Assembly (NCBI GenBank): GCA_964486935.1
Contig: CAZAPG010000001.1
Span: 124,001 to 188,000 of the forward strand
DNA length: 64,000 nucleotides
Reading direction: 5' to 3'
Source: CAZAPG01 sp964486935
GTDB taxonomy: Bacteria > Chloroflexota > Anaerolineae > 4572-78 > J111
The notes beneath the pieces are model-generated. The model did not search any database. It saw only the letters and a list, made by a program, of their open reading frames with translations, and was not told the origin of the DNA. The position numbers and the translations under genes were made by a program. Of this stretch, positions 43,827 to 52,549 are shown in pieces; position 1 is the stretch's first letter; every line of letters starts with the position of its first letter.

Positions 43827-45094
43827 CACTGTTGTTTGAAACCCAACTCAAAACCGGCCCCCAAACCTTTACCGTTACTTACCTGCAACCTGCCGGCCTC
43901 CGGCTTCCCCCCAAACAAGGTGTTCTGGAAGAACGACTTTTTCACAAAATATTTTTGGCCACACATATCCCTGCTGCCTGGGGGCCGTGGAAACTGGCCG
44001 CCGGTTTGCTGGCGGCGGCGCTGCTGGTGTGGCTAATCTGGTGGCCGGTGAGCGCGTTCAATTGGCTGGCTGCTGCCATTTACCTGCTGTTTGCCCTGAT
44101 CGACTGGCTGTTGTTGTGGCGGCTGCCCCGCGCCGGTCGCTCGTTTGGGCCGGTGGGGCCGCAACTGTATGTTAAAACGGCGCCCCGGCTGGGGGTTGCT
44201 GCGTTAGCTGCGGTCATTGCCTGGGCAGTTGGACAGCCCGCTGCCGGTTTTGTGGTAATGATTGCGCTGCAACTGGCCGGTACGGCCATTTACCTGTGGG
44301 GCATGTGGTACGAGCCATTTGCCTTGAGCACCACCTACCAGTCAGTCCAATCCCCGCGTCTGCCGTCCGACAGTCCGCCTCTCAAACTACTGCATCTCAG
44401 CGACCTGCACATTGAGCGCCTGACCCGCCGGGAAAGCCAAATATTAGTGGCGCTGGTGGCGCAGGCCAACGCCGATATAATTGTCATTACCGGAGATTAC
44501 GTCAATCTGTCTTATGTTAATGACCCTATCACCCATGCCCATGTGCGCCAGGTGCTGGCTCAACTGAGCGCCCCCTATGGGGTATATGCCACCCTGGGTA
44601 GCCCGCCGGTAGATGTGCGCCACATTGCTCCAACCCTGTTTGAGGGGCTGAACATCCGCCTGCTGCGTGATGAGATAGCCGTGCTCTCCCTGGCCGAGGG
44701 CCACAAACTCTCGCTCCTGGGGCTGGATTGCGAACACGACCTGGAGTCCGATGCGTCGGCCTTTGCGCAACTGATTGAACTGGCTCCCGCCGATTCGATG
44801 CGGGTGCTGCTCTACCATTCCCCGGAGTTGATGCCGCTGGTGCAGCAATATCCGGTTGACCTATATCTGTGCGGCCATACTCACGGCGGCCAGGTGCGGC
44901 TACCTTTTTACGGGGCGGTAGTAACCAGCGCCGTTACCGGTAAACGGTACGAGATGGGGCCGTACAAAGAGCAAAATACGCAGCTTTACGTGAGTCGGGG
45001 CATCGGCCTGGAAGGTTTGAGCGCGCCGCGCCTGCGCCTGTTCTGCCCGCCAGAGATAATTTTGTTTACCTTATCGGGCCAGGTTGACTTTTAG
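43823..45094 (+). CDS. Membrane metallophosphoesterase with a missing GNHD block
   Basis: 423 residues. Four hydrophobic segments lie between about residues 57 and 160, followed by a calcineurin-like phosphoesterase domain: LSDLHIE (Asp194, His196), ITGDYVN (Asp225), YHSPEL (His332) and CGHTHGGQ (His352, His354). The block that normally reads GN-H-D/E, supplying the metal-bridging Asn and catalytic His, reads LGSPPVDVRH (259-267) instead. Catalysis may therefore be weakened, or a shifted His may be used. Family members of this layout act on phosphodiesters or on UDP-diacylglucosamine-like lipids; the substrate here is unknown. It overlaps the anti-sigma kinase gene by 4 bp. Confidence 0.87.
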   Translation: MTLLFETQLKTGPQTFTVTYLQPAGLRLPPKQGVLEERLFHKIFLATHIPAAWGPWKLAAGLLAAALLVWLIWWPVSAFNWLAAAIYLLFALIDWLLLWRLPRAGRSFGPVGPQLYVKTAPRLGVAALAAVIAWAVGQPAAGFVVMIALQLAGTAIYLWGMWYEPFALSTTYQSVQSPRLPSDSPPLKLLHLSDLHIERLTRRESQILVALVAQANADIIVITGDYVNLSYVNDPITHAHVRQVLAQLSAPYGVYATLGSPPVDVRHIAPTLFEGLNIRLLRDEIAVLSLAEGHKLSLLGLDCEHDLESDASAFAQLIELAPADSMRVLLYHSPELMPLVQQYPVDLYLCGHTHGGQVRLPFYGAVVTSAVTGKRYEMGPYKEQNTQLYVSRGIGLEGLSAPRLRLFCPPEIILFTLSGQVDF

Positions 45095-45098
45095 GCTA

Positions 45099-45127
45099 TT
45101 GCCCTGATGATACCCCTTTAATATAAT
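45099..45127 (+). promoter_or_regulatory. Sigma-70-type promoter of the Ser/Thr kinase gene
   Basis: TTGCCC (45099-45104), a 17-bp spacer and TATAAT (45122-45127). A leader of about 110 bp precedes the start codon at 45242. Confidence 0.72.
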
Positions 45128-45241
45128 TTAGGTTGTCGCCTTTGCCGCAACTGCGTCTGTTGATTGCGCCGATAGTTACGCCGGCGGTAAACCCTGCTAA
45201 TCAATTGCAAAAAATAACACCTCATACACGGAAAGTTAACA

Positions 45242-47956
45242 ATGATTGACCTTGTTGGCAAAAATTTGGGCCAGTACCAGATTATCGAAGAGATTGGGTC
45301 TGGCGGTATGGCCACCGTTTACAAAGCCTACCAGCCCGGTTTAGACCGCTTTGTGGCCATAAAAGTGCTACCCCCCCAACACGCCATGGCCGAAGGCTAC
45401 GAGCAGCGTTTCTTTAGAGAAGCCAGGGCCGTAGCTCAACTCAATCACCCCAACATTTTGCCCATTTATGATGTTGGCATTGAAGATGACATTAGCTATT
45501 TTGTAATGAAATATGTGCCGGGTCGCACTCTGGGCGATTTGATGGGCCAGCCGATGTCGCTGGAGCGGGTCAGCCGCTTTATCGAGCAGATTGCCGGGGC
45601 GCTGGACCACGCCCACGGACGCGGTATTTTGCACCGCGATATTAAACCCGCCAACATGTTGCTGGATGAAGATGACTGGCTGCTGCTGGCCGATTTTGGC
45701 CTGGCCAAAATTGTTGAAGGCAGCGAGCATCTAACTTCTACCGGTATGAGCATGGGCACGCCTTCTTACGCTTCGCCGGAGCAGGTAGAGGGCATGGAGG
45801 TAGACCGCCGCACCGATATCTACTCGCTGGGGATTGTGCTGTTTCAAATGGCAACCGGACAACTCCCCTACCACGGCAATACACCTATGAGCGTTATGTT
45901 CAAACACGTTCACGAGGAACTACCCAACCCCCGCCTGTTGAACCCAAATCTGCCCGAAACCGTTGAACAGATTATCCGCAAAGCGACCGCCAAAAACGTT
46001 GCCGACCGCTACGAACGGGCCGGCGAAATGGCCGCCGATTTGCGCCGCTGCCTGCAGGGCGAGGTCTTTACCGTGGCCGCCCCCGACGGGCAAAAATCGC
46101 CAGAAACGGTGGTGCTGCCCGATGACTCCACCACACCCAACCCGGCCCCCGCCACATCCGACCCGTATGCTACCATGATGATGCGCGATAAAGCCCCCAA
46201 ACGGCCCAACCGAAACCTGTTGATTATTGGGGCGGTGGCCGCGCTGGTCATTATCGGCGTAATTGGCCTGGTCGCGTGGCAATTCTCCGGCCAGTCTAAC
46301 GACGCGCTGGCCCGAGGCTATGAGGATGAGTTCAAAAACGCGCCCAACCCAGAGGGCCAATTTCGCGCTCTGATTGGCCTGTTTGAGCTGGGAGACCACA
46401 GCCGGACGGGTCGAGAACTGTTTAACTCGCTGTCTGATGAAGAAAAACTTGGTTTGTTTGAAAATATCGTCCCCGAAGCGCGGCCCAAACTATCAACCGT
46501 GATAGGGGGTGTCTATAGCTATCTGGGGCAAAACGAGGCCGATAACCAGCTGTTGGCTACCATGCAAGCCGCCCTGAGCCGGTCTGGCGAGGCGGAAAAT
46601 AAAAATATGGCCAGCGAGATTGAAAACTGGCTAAAGGGGCGCGCTGCCGCCGCCGCCGGCAATTACCAGGATGCAGAAATTGCCTACAGCGTAGCCATCG
46701 GGCTAAATAATCAAAATCCGGCCACCTATTTTGAGCGAGGGTTGGCTCATCTGGCATTAAATGACTATCCCCAGGCGCTGGCCGATTTTGAAACCGTGGC
46801 CCAACTAAACAGCGATTGGAACCCGCAACTGGCCCAAACCATTGAGGGCAATTATGACCTGCACCTGGCCCTGTGGGAGGTGCGCGAGCGTTATCCCACC
46901 ATCACCGCGCTTATCTCTCGCCCGGCAGATACGGCCACGCCAACCAGTACGGCCACCCAAACGCCTACCATCACCCCATCTCCCACTACGGTTCCAACCG
47001 ATACGCCCACCGCTACGCCAACACCCCAACCAACGGCCACACCTTCGCCTTCACCTTCGCCCACGGCCACCACGGCGGCTGCCCCGCTGCCGGCTGCAGA
47101 AAGATTTGGCGACACATACCAACTGGCTTTTACCAAATACGAAGGCCAGCATAATCTATACGTAATTGATACCAACGGCGAGAACGAGCAGTTTCTGCTT
47201 AGCCGGGCGGCGGGGCCGTCCTGGTCGCCCAACGGTAACTTCATTTACTTTTACGGCGAACCTGGCGTTGACCGGCAAAATCGGGGTGGGGTAGATTACG
47301 TGTTTGAGGGGATTGGTAGCGGCATTGTGCGGCTTAATGCCAACCCATTACCCGTTAACGTTGACCAAATTCAACTGTTCCAGGCCAGCCGCTGGAATGA
47401 AGGTAGCGCCCGCTGGGCCAGCGTGTCGCCCGGTGGGCAAGCCGTAGCCTACGATGCCAGACCGGGCGGCGGCTACCGCATCTATTTTATTGGCATCGAC
47501 CAGCCCCCGGTGCCATTTGAAATTGTAGGCGAGCAGGGCGACTGGTCGCCTGATGGTCAAAAGTTGGTGTATCGCTCTGGGCGAGATGGAAAAACAGGCA
47601 TTTGGATTTCAAACTGGAATGATACCGGACACACCAACCTTACCAACGATGGCAGCGACTCGTTTCCGGCCTGGTCGCCCGATGGCGAAACCATTGCCTT
47701 TAGCCGCGATTCGGGGGGGAACATAGATATTTACACCATTAACGCCGATGGCGCCAATTTGCAACGCCTCACCGAAACGCCCGGCCCGGATACTTTGCCA
47801 ACCTTTACCCCCGATGGCGATATTATATTTCGCAGCGCCCGCGGCAGTGGTTGGGGCATTTGGAAAATGACCAGAACCGGGGGGCTTCAAACCGAAATTC
47901 TGGCCAATGCGCCGGTTGGCCCGGATTGGGCCTATAGCAAAATGGACGTGAAGTAA
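45242..47956 (+). CDS. Transmembrane Ser/Thr protein kinase with outer TPR and WD40-like propeller domains
   Basis: 904 residues; GGAAAG ribosome site before the ATG. The cytoplasmic PknB-type kinase domain (about 11-275) is complete: glycine loop GSGGMATVY, Lys41, Glu60, HRDIKPAN (Asp133), DFGLAK (Asp151) and SYASPEQ. One membrane helix (about 325-347) is followed by an outer region with a TPR-like pair (about 467-530; GNYQDAEIAYSVAI, NDYPQALADFETV), a Thr/Pro-rich linker (about 562-615) and a TolB/PD40-type beta-propeller (about 620-904; WSPNG, WSPDGQ, WSPDGE, FTPDGD blades). It probably senses an envelope ligand through the propeller and phosphorylates cytoplasmic targets. PASTA repeats, common in this family, are absent. 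Confidence 0.92.
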   Translation: MIDLVGKNLGQYQIIEEIGSGGMATVYKAYQPGLDRFVAIKVLPPQHAMAEGYEQRFFREARAVAQLNHPNILPIYDVGIEDDISYFVMKYVPGRTLGDLMGQPMSLERVSRFIEQIAGALDHAHGRGILHRDIKPANMLLDEDDWLLLADFGLAKIVEGSEHLTSTGMSMGTPSYASPEQVEGMEVDRRTDIYSLGIVLFQMATGQLPYHGNTPMSVMFKHVHEELPNPRLLNPNLPETVEQIIRKATAKNVADRYERAGEMAADLRRCLQGEVFTVAAPDGQKSPETVVLPDDSTTPNPAPATSDPYATMMMRDKAPKRPNRNLLIIGAVAALVIIGVIGLVAWQFSGQSNDALARGYEDEFKNAPNPEGQFRALIGLFELGDHSRTGRELFNSLSDEEKLGLFENIVPEARPKLSTVIGGVYSYLGQNEADNQLLATMQAALSRSGEAENKNMASEIENWLKGRAAAAAGNYQDAEIAYSVAIGLNNQNPATYFERGLAHLALNDYPQALADFETVAQLNSDWNPQLAQTIEGNYDLHLALWEVRERYPTITALISRPADTATPTSTATQTPTITPSPTTVPTDTPTATPTPQPTATPSPSPSPTATTAAAPLPAAERFGDTYQLAFTKYEGQHNLYVIDTNGENEQFLLSRAAGPSWSPNGNFIYFYGEPGVDRQNRGGVDYVFEGIGSGIVRLNANPLPVNVDQIQLFQASRWNEGSARWASVSPGGQAVAYDARPGGGYRIYFIGIDQPPVPFEIVGEQGDWSPDGQKLVYRSGRDGKTGIWISNWNDTGHTNLTNDGSDSFPAWSPDGETIAFSRDSGGNIDIYTINADGANLQRLTETPGPDTLPTFTPDGDIIFRSARGSGWGIWKMTRTGGLQTEILANAPVGPDWAYSKMDVK

Positions 47957-47960
47957 TAAC

Positions 47961-48021
47961 AAATTGGAGATTTGGAGATTGGAAATTATCTTTTCCAAAG
48001 CCTATCCCCCGTCTCCAATTT
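47961..48021. terminator. Inverted repeat between convergent genes, repeat-like sequence
   Basis: AAATTGGAGA (47961-47970) and TCTCCAATTT (48012-48021) pair perfectly across a 41-base loop. The region reads as degenerate GGAGATTTGGAGATTGGA repeats. It fills the whole gap between the kinase gene and the convergent DUF4129 gene. It may stop transcription from either side, but no clean T run follows. Confidence 0.4.
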
Positions 48022-49617
48022 CTAATCCCCTTTTTTTCTCTTGCCCTGCCGCAGCGCCTTGCGAATCTGCTGCCACTCCTCTTTGACCTGTTGGGCCTGC
48101 TCCTGGTTAAATTCGGCGGTGCTGTAGCGGGCGCGCACAAAAATATGAGTCACATCCTGAATTTCTGATTGCACGGCAGGCATTGATTGTGACAGGTTTG
48201 GTTCGTACTCAAACGGGGTTTGATGCTCTTGACGGCGAAAACCCTCTTTACCGGCCCGGTTGAGAATGTTGAGATAATAACCCAAAATCTGCTCTCGCGG
48301 AGAAAGATTTTTTAGCCATAGCCAGCGCCACGGTTGAGCTATTGCTGCCGCCCCAGGCCCCGGCGCGGCTATTTTGCCCAGTCGCTTGGGTAATTTTTCA
48401 AGGCCGGCATTTGTCCATTTCTTTAATTGTTGCCACACCTGCCACAGCAAGTTCAACAGCAGCCCGATTGGTTTGAGGCGTTTTAGTTGGGCTATCAATT
48501 CGGGGTGGTCATCCAGATAACTTTTAACCATAAAACCGATGATGGCTAATGTAGCCAGCCAAAATATCAGCGAACGTAAGATATCCAGCCAGGGCGTGGC
48601 AGCGCCGGCTGGCGGGTCGAGCAGAGGCGGCGGCGTTGCTCGCGGGATGGCGCGAGGTTCTTGAGGGGTGGCGTCCAGGAAACTCAACAGCCAGGAGAAG
48701 GGCAGCGTAATCAGGAATAACAGCAACTGGAAAATAAAAACAAAAATATTTATCAAAAAATTTACCACCACCGCAGCGGTTGCCAAAAAGCCAAGGGTAT
48801 AGCGAGTGGGCAATAAAAAGGCCACCAGCGCCACCAACCCCAAAAAAACAACTCCATATTTAGCCCACTGCTTGACCAGCCCCGGAGCCACGGTAATTTT
48901 TTGAATCCGCCAGCGCACCAGCAACGTAGTTAAATTTACCTGGCTCAACAGCACCAGCCCCAATACAAAATAAATTAACACATTAAAGATGATGCCGCCG
49001 CTTGAAGGCCGCTGCCAGTTGACCAGACTGGACACGCCTTCGAGGGCAACCCACTGGGTTACGCCCGAAATGACCAGCAATATGCCGCCGCCCCAAAAAA
49101 ACCTGGCGGCTAAATTATCCAGCGGGCCGGTGTTATCAGAGTAGGGGTCGTACAGGGCATCCCAATCGGCAATAGTGTTGGTGGCGGCCAGCCAGGCAAT
49201 CAGAGCCAGGGTTAGCAGCATATAAAATTCAAGGTCAAAAAAGGCGGTAGGGGTTTGCCAGACAGTTTGCAAATGGGCGCTAATATAGGCCAGGGATTTA
49301 TCCATAAAACTGAGCAATTTAAGGATTAAAACCAGCACCGTGGCTTCGGCCAGCCGGTACCTGAAAACAGAGATGCCCCGGCTCTTGTAATGTTTCAACA
49401 CCCGGTAAGAATAGATGGCCTCTACCGTGGTGATGAACATGCCCAATAAAAAATATATGCCTCGCCATGTTGGGTTAACCAGCCTGACCATATTGACCAG
49501 AGAAATGTTAATGCACATAATCATAATGGTTATGAGCAGGGGTCTAAAAAAATTGTCGGCCCAGGGGTTGCGTTTGATTTTTATGATTTTTTCTTGGGTT
49601 ATGCCGCCGGTAGCCAC
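48022..49617 (-). CDS. Multi-pass membrane protein with C-terminal DUF4129 domain
   Basis: 531 residues. Many hydrophobic segments (about residues 25-300, and one near 350-365) precede a cytoplasmic C-terminus that matches DUF4129 (LSPREQILGYYLNIL, AGKEGFRRQEHQTPFEYEPNL, ARYSTAEFN). The GTG start at 49617 overlaps the DUF58 gene by 19 bp and has AAAGGA about 10 bases upstream. DUF4129 normally ends TgpA-type transglutaminase membrane proteins; the transglutaminase core itself is not visible here, so this is a reduced version. Its partner is the DUF58 gene; the exact role is unknown. Confidence 0.78.
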   Translation of the reverse strand: MATGGITQEKIIKIKRNPWADNFFRPLLITIMIMCINISLVNMVRLVNPTWRGIYFLLGMFITTVEAIYSYRVLKHYKSRGISVFRYRLAEATVLVLILKLLSFMDKSLAYISAHLQTVWQTPTAFFDLEFYMLLTLALIAWLAATNTIADWDALYDPYSDNTGPLDNLAARFFWGGGILLVISGVTQWVALEGVSSLVNWQRPSSGGIIFNVLIYFVLGLVLLSQVNLTTLLVRWRIQKITVAPGLVKQWAKYGVVFLGLVALVAFLLPTRYTLGFLATAAVVVNFLINIFVFIFQLLLFLITLPFSWLLSFLDATPQEPRAIPRATPPPLLDPPAGAATPWLDILRSLIFWLATLAIIGFMVKSYLDDHPELIAQLKRLKPIGLLLNLLWQVWQQLKKWTNAGLEKLPKRLGKIAAPGPGAAAIAQPWRWLWLKNLSPREQILGYYLNILNRAGKEGFRRQEHQTPFEYEPNLSQSMPAVQSEIQDVTHIFVRARYSTAEFNQEQAQQVKEEWQQIRKALRQGKRKKGD

Positions 49618-50795
49618 GCTTCAATATCCTTTTCTCGTTTTATTTGAAAAGTTTGAATGCCCAGCTCTTCGACCCGTTTGAGTTGGGGGTAAACATAGGC
49701 GGCGGGCTGCACCATTACCAGCGTTACCTGAAAGCCGCTGCGCTTGAGCAGCAGAGCCGTGCTAAAAAGTTCTGGTGATTGGGTGCTGGTTATAATAATA
49801 AGGGTTGACCCCCAGGACAGGTGAATTGCTTCTTGTTGCAGGCTCTTTAAAAAAGTTACGTCATCGCTGCCCTCTACCCGCGCCAGAACCTCTAAAATTT
49901 GCATCAGGTGTCCGCGGCCTTTATCGGGGCGCAGCCGAAACGTTTGCCGGCTTTTAGTGAGCGGGTCGAAGCCGGTGGTGGTTAGCCCAACAGGTAGCGC
50001 TTCAAACATAAGCATATGGTTGGCCAGCGAGGCCGCTACCACAATAGCCAGCTCAATTGCCACCGAGGCCTGGCCGGGGCGGCCATAATCGGCCCGGTCG
50101 AGATTCAAAAACATAACGTTATCGCGGGCAATAGCGGTTTGAAACTGTTTGACCAGCAGTTGCCCGGTTGCTGCCGTAGCCGGCCAGTGAATATGGCGCG
50201 GATTATCGCCCTGCACGTAATTTCTAACGCCGGTAATGCGGTTGGCATCGTGAAACAGGGGCATAGGCGTGGGTAAAATTACCTGCGGGCTGTAGGTTGG
50301 CAGGCCCAACTGGGTTATCGGCAAAATTTTGGGGTAGACAATCAGATAATCGGCCTCAATTTGCCCCTGCAAGCGGCGGTTGATACCCAGCAAATCGCCG
50401 GTTTCAAGCGTCATTGGGCCAATTTGATAGTAGCCTCGGCGGCGGGCCACCAGGTCGTAAGGCAATGTTTGGGTTGCTCTGCTACCAAGGGTAATGATTT
50501 GCCTGAAGAAAGGGGGGGTTGAGAGAACGGTTGAAAATGAGTCGTTAATTAACAACCAGGGAACCGGCAAACGGCTGAGATTTTGCGCCTTGAGAGTTAC
50601 CGTAATACGCTCGCCCAGAAAAACCCGCTGTTCCATATGGCGGGTGATTCTCAGGTTTTTGAGGGCGCGACGCGACCAGATGCGCGCAACCAGGTAAACC
50701 CCAATAAAGAGATACAAAATGGTAAAGAAAAAATCAATCTTAAGCAAGGCGGCCAGCGCAAACAGCACCAGGATAAAAAGAATGAAATTGCCCAT
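49599..50795 (-). CDS. DUF58 domain membrane protein (MoxR-associated type)
   Basis: 398 residues from the ATG at 50795 (an in-frame TTG is six codons upstream). Two N-terminal membrane segments (about 5-40) precede an outer beta region and the DUF58 signature (VRNYVQGDNPRHIHWPATA, then LLVKQF), followed by a VWA-like fold (VMFLNLDRADYG). DUF58 proteins are usually encoded with a MoxR AAA+ ATPase and a transglutaminase-like protein and are linked to assembly or maturation of envelope complexes. Here only the DUF4129 partner follows and no MoxR gene is in the window. Promoter not identified. Confidence 0.88.
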   Translation of the reverse strand: MGNFILFILVLFALAALLKIDFFFTILYLFIGVYLVARIWSRRALKNLRITRHMEQRVFLGERITVTLKAQNLSRLPVPWLLINDSFSTVLSTPPFFRQIITLGSRATQTLPYDLVARRRGYYQIGPMTLETGDLLGINRRLQGQIEADYLIVYPKILPITQLGLPTYSPQVILPTPMPLFHDANRITGVRNYVQGDNPRHIHWPATAATGQLLVKQFQTAIARDNVMFLNLDRADYGRPGQASVAIELAIVVAASLANHMLMFEALPVGLTTTGFDPLTKSRQTFRLRPDKGRGHLMQILEVLARVEGSDDVTFLKSLQQEAIHLSWGSTLIIITSTQSPELFSTALLLKRSGFQVTLVMVQPAAYVYPQLKRVEELGIQTFQIKREKDIEAWLPAA

Positions 50796-50917
50796 AAACC
50801 CGCCCTGCTCCAAAAATTTTGAGAGTTAAGAAATTATGCGTGAAAAGAAGCCACAGCACAAATTATTAAGGGGTAAGCCCAAGCAGGCCGCAGTGGCCTG
50901 AATAGACCCTATTATTT

Positions 50918-51061
50918 CAGCAATTCCAAATTCAAATCCAGACCTGTCAGGTTTTTGACATAATCCTGGCAAAATAGTTGCCTGACAATCGTAAATCACG
51001 TGTTTGCCCTCAGAATTTTGAAAACCTGACAGGTGTCTTGCCGCCAAATTTGGAATTACGC
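50918..51061. mobile_element. MITE-like nested inverted-repeat element, type C, upstream of rpsF
   Basis: About 144 bp without coding capacity, within a 398-bp gap (50796-51193). The outer arms AATTCCAAATT (50922-50932) and AATTTGGAATT (51047-51057) pair perfectly. The inner arms ACCTGTCAGGTTTT (50942-50955) and AAAACCTGACAGGT (51021-51034) also pair perfectly. TATTATTT lies immediately before (50910-50917) and after (51062-51069); the repeat extends to nine bases as CTATTATTT. This looks like a target-site duplication. A small reading frame over it is an artefact of the palindromes. The rest of the gap (50796-50909) shows nothing clear beyond a small CAGGCC/GGCCTG hairpin. Confidence 0.7.
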
Positions 51062-51082
51062 TATTATTTGGCTGTAATTTGC

Positions 51083-51111
51083 GTTTAAGTGAAATTGTGA
51101 TAAATTATACT
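51083..51111 (+). promoter_or_regulatory. Probable promoter of rpsF-ssb-rpsR
   Basis: TATACT (51106-51111) with a weak -35 (GTTTAA, 17-bp spacer). It lies 14 bp downstream of the direct repeat of the type C element and 83 bp before rpsF. Confidence 0.5.
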
Positions 51112-51193
51112 GTCGCAAGCTAACGCGCTAAATGTATTCTTTCTGCTCTTGGCAAAGACCAGGGGCTAAATTCCGTGGAAAGGAGGTAATAGC

Positions 51194-51481
51194 ATGCGCG
51201 ATTATGAATTGGCATTTATTGTAGAACCCAATACTGATGCAGAGGGCGTCACCGGAATCGTTGAAAAAGTCTCGCAATTTGTGAAGACTAACGAAGGCTC
51301 GGTGACGTCTGTTGATGTTTGGGGCCGAAAATCTTTGGCCTACGCTATCAACGGGCATCGAGACGGGACGTATGTTCTGCTTAAGGCACAAATGCCCCCT
51401 TCGGCTCTGGTTAAGTTAGAGCGCAACTTGAAATTAACAGAAGAGATCATACGCTATCTATTGGTTAAATCCGAAAATTAA
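51194..51481 (+). CDS. rpsF: 30S ribosomal protein S6
   Basis: 95 residues, the normal length. It begins MRDYELAFIVEPN and has the family pattern WGRKSLAYAINGHRDGTYV and LERNLKLTEEIIRYLLVK. S6 pairs with S18 on the platform of the 30S subunit. The ribosome site AAAGGAGG is excellent. It heads the conserved rpsF-ssb-rpsR operon; the promoter lies just beyond a MITE-like element. Confidence 0.97.
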   Translation: MRDYELAFIVEPNTDAEGVTGIVEKVSQFVKTNEGSVTSVDVWGRKSLAYAINGHRDGTYVLLKAQMPPSALVKLERNLKLTEEIIRYLLVKSEN

Positions 51482-51495
51482 ACAGGTGGAGCAAT

Positions 51496-51936
51496 ATGTC
51501 AAGAGGATTGAACAAAGTAATGGTGATTGGTAATATGGGCCGAGACCCGGAAATGCGCTACACTCCCTCTGGCAAACCGGTAACATCGTTTAGCCTGGCC
51601 TCTAGCCGCTCTTGGGTAACTCCCGATGGCGAACGCCGCGAAGAAACCGAGTGGTTTAATGTGGTTGCCTGGGGGGGGTTGGCTGAAATCTGCAATCAAA
51701 AACTCTCTAAAAGCCAGCAGGTTTATGTAGAAGGCCGGTTGCAAACTCGTAGCTGGGAGGATGAAAATGGCCAGCGTCATTTCCGAACCGAAGTTGTCGC
51801 CAGCGATATGATTATTCTGGGGCCACGAGATAAAGCTAAACCCAGGTCTAATAATCATCAAAACCACAACAATGACGATTTTGAAGACCAGGATAATTAT
51901 GTATCCGAGTATTATCATAACCCTTCAGATGTTTAA
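51496..51936 (+). CDS. ssb: Single-stranded DNA-binding protein
   Basis: 146 residues. The OB fold starts MSRGLNKVMVIGNMGRDPEMRYTPSG; EETEWFNVVAWGGLAEIC and GRLQTRSWEDENGQ are typical. The tail is short and rich in Asn and Asp, ending EYYHNPSDV instead of the classical acidic DDDIPF-type tip, so the protein-partner tip differs from that of E. coli. It lies between rpsF and rpsR, the standard arrangement, 14 bp after rpsF. Confidence 0.96.
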   Translation: MSRGLNKVMVIGNMGRDPEMRYTPSGKPVTSFSLASSRSWVTPDGERREETEWFNVVAWGGLAEICNQKLSKSQQVYVEGRLQTRSWEDENGQRHFRTEVVASDMIILGPRDKAKPRSNNHQNHNNDDFEDQDNYVSEYYHNPSDV

Positions 51937-51984
51937 TGGCATCTCGCTTCCCTCCACCCCCTAATTTGTAATGAGGAGATAATA

Positions 51985-52407
51985 ATGGCAAAAGAAGCAA
52001 AAAACAGAGAGATAGAAGACGAAGAAGAATTTGAAGATAATGAGATAGAAGAAGCGGATAACGGCGACGAAGAAAGCGAAGAGAAACCCCAGCGCAAAGC
52101 AGCACGCCCGCGGCGAACCCCCCCGGGGCGGTCTCAATATCAACCCAGGTCGCAATACCAATCACGCGGCCGCTTTTCTCGACGCCGTGTGTGCATTTAT
52201 TGCGCCGATAAATCGCTGAAAATTGATTGGAAAAAAGCCGACAGCTTGCATCGCTTTATTGCCGATAGCGGCGCAATTCACCCGCGCCGAAAATCTGGCC
52301 TGTGCGCCAGGCATCAGCGACAAATAGCCGTCGCCATCAAACGGGCGCGCCATCTGGCGTTATTGCCCTATACCAATGAGCATATCCGGCTGATGGGTAA
52401 AAACTAA
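51985..52407 (+). CDS. rpsR: 30S ribosomal protein S18 with long acidic-then-basic N-terminal extension
   Basis: 140 residues, nearly twice the usual 70-85. The S18 core starts near residue 66 (RRRVCIYCADKS) and ends with LLPYTNEHIRLMG. It keeps a possible zinc site (Cys70, Cys73, Cys107, His110). The extension is strongly acidic at residues 9-34 (Glu/Asp runs) and then basic with Arg/Pro/Gln-rich repeats (SQYQPR, SQYQSR). The ATG is preceded by a GAGG site, and no better internal start exists. It is the third gene of the operon; rplI, which often follows, is missing. Confidence 0.95.
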   Translation: MAKEAKNREIEDEEEFEDNEIEEADNGDEESEEKPQRKAARPRRTPPGRSQYQPRSQYQSRGRFSRRRVCIYCADKSLKIDWKKADSLHRFIADSGAIHPRRKSGLCARHQRQIAVAIKRARHLALLPYTNEHIRLMGKN

Positions 52408-52450
52408 AACCACCCGGCGCTCATATTTTGCTAAACGTTCCCTTTTTATA

Positions 52451-52480
52451 CGGACGACCCGCCTGGGTCGTCCGTTATTT
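52451..52480 (+). terminator. Intrinsic terminator after rpsR
   Basis: Perfect 10-bp stem CGGACGACCC (52451-52460) and GGGTCGTCCG (52465-52474), loop GCCT, then TTATTTT. Confidence 0.88.
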
Positions 52481-52549
52481 TGGATGTTATAAACTGCGCC
52501 GCATTGTATGTTGACACGCTGAACACATAAAAATTGATTAAGAGGACCT

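Noticed and set aside
50826..51047. 73-codon minus-strand reading frame between DUF58 and rpsF genes
   Set aside because: It runs through the inverted arms of the type C element and has no ribosome site or family match.
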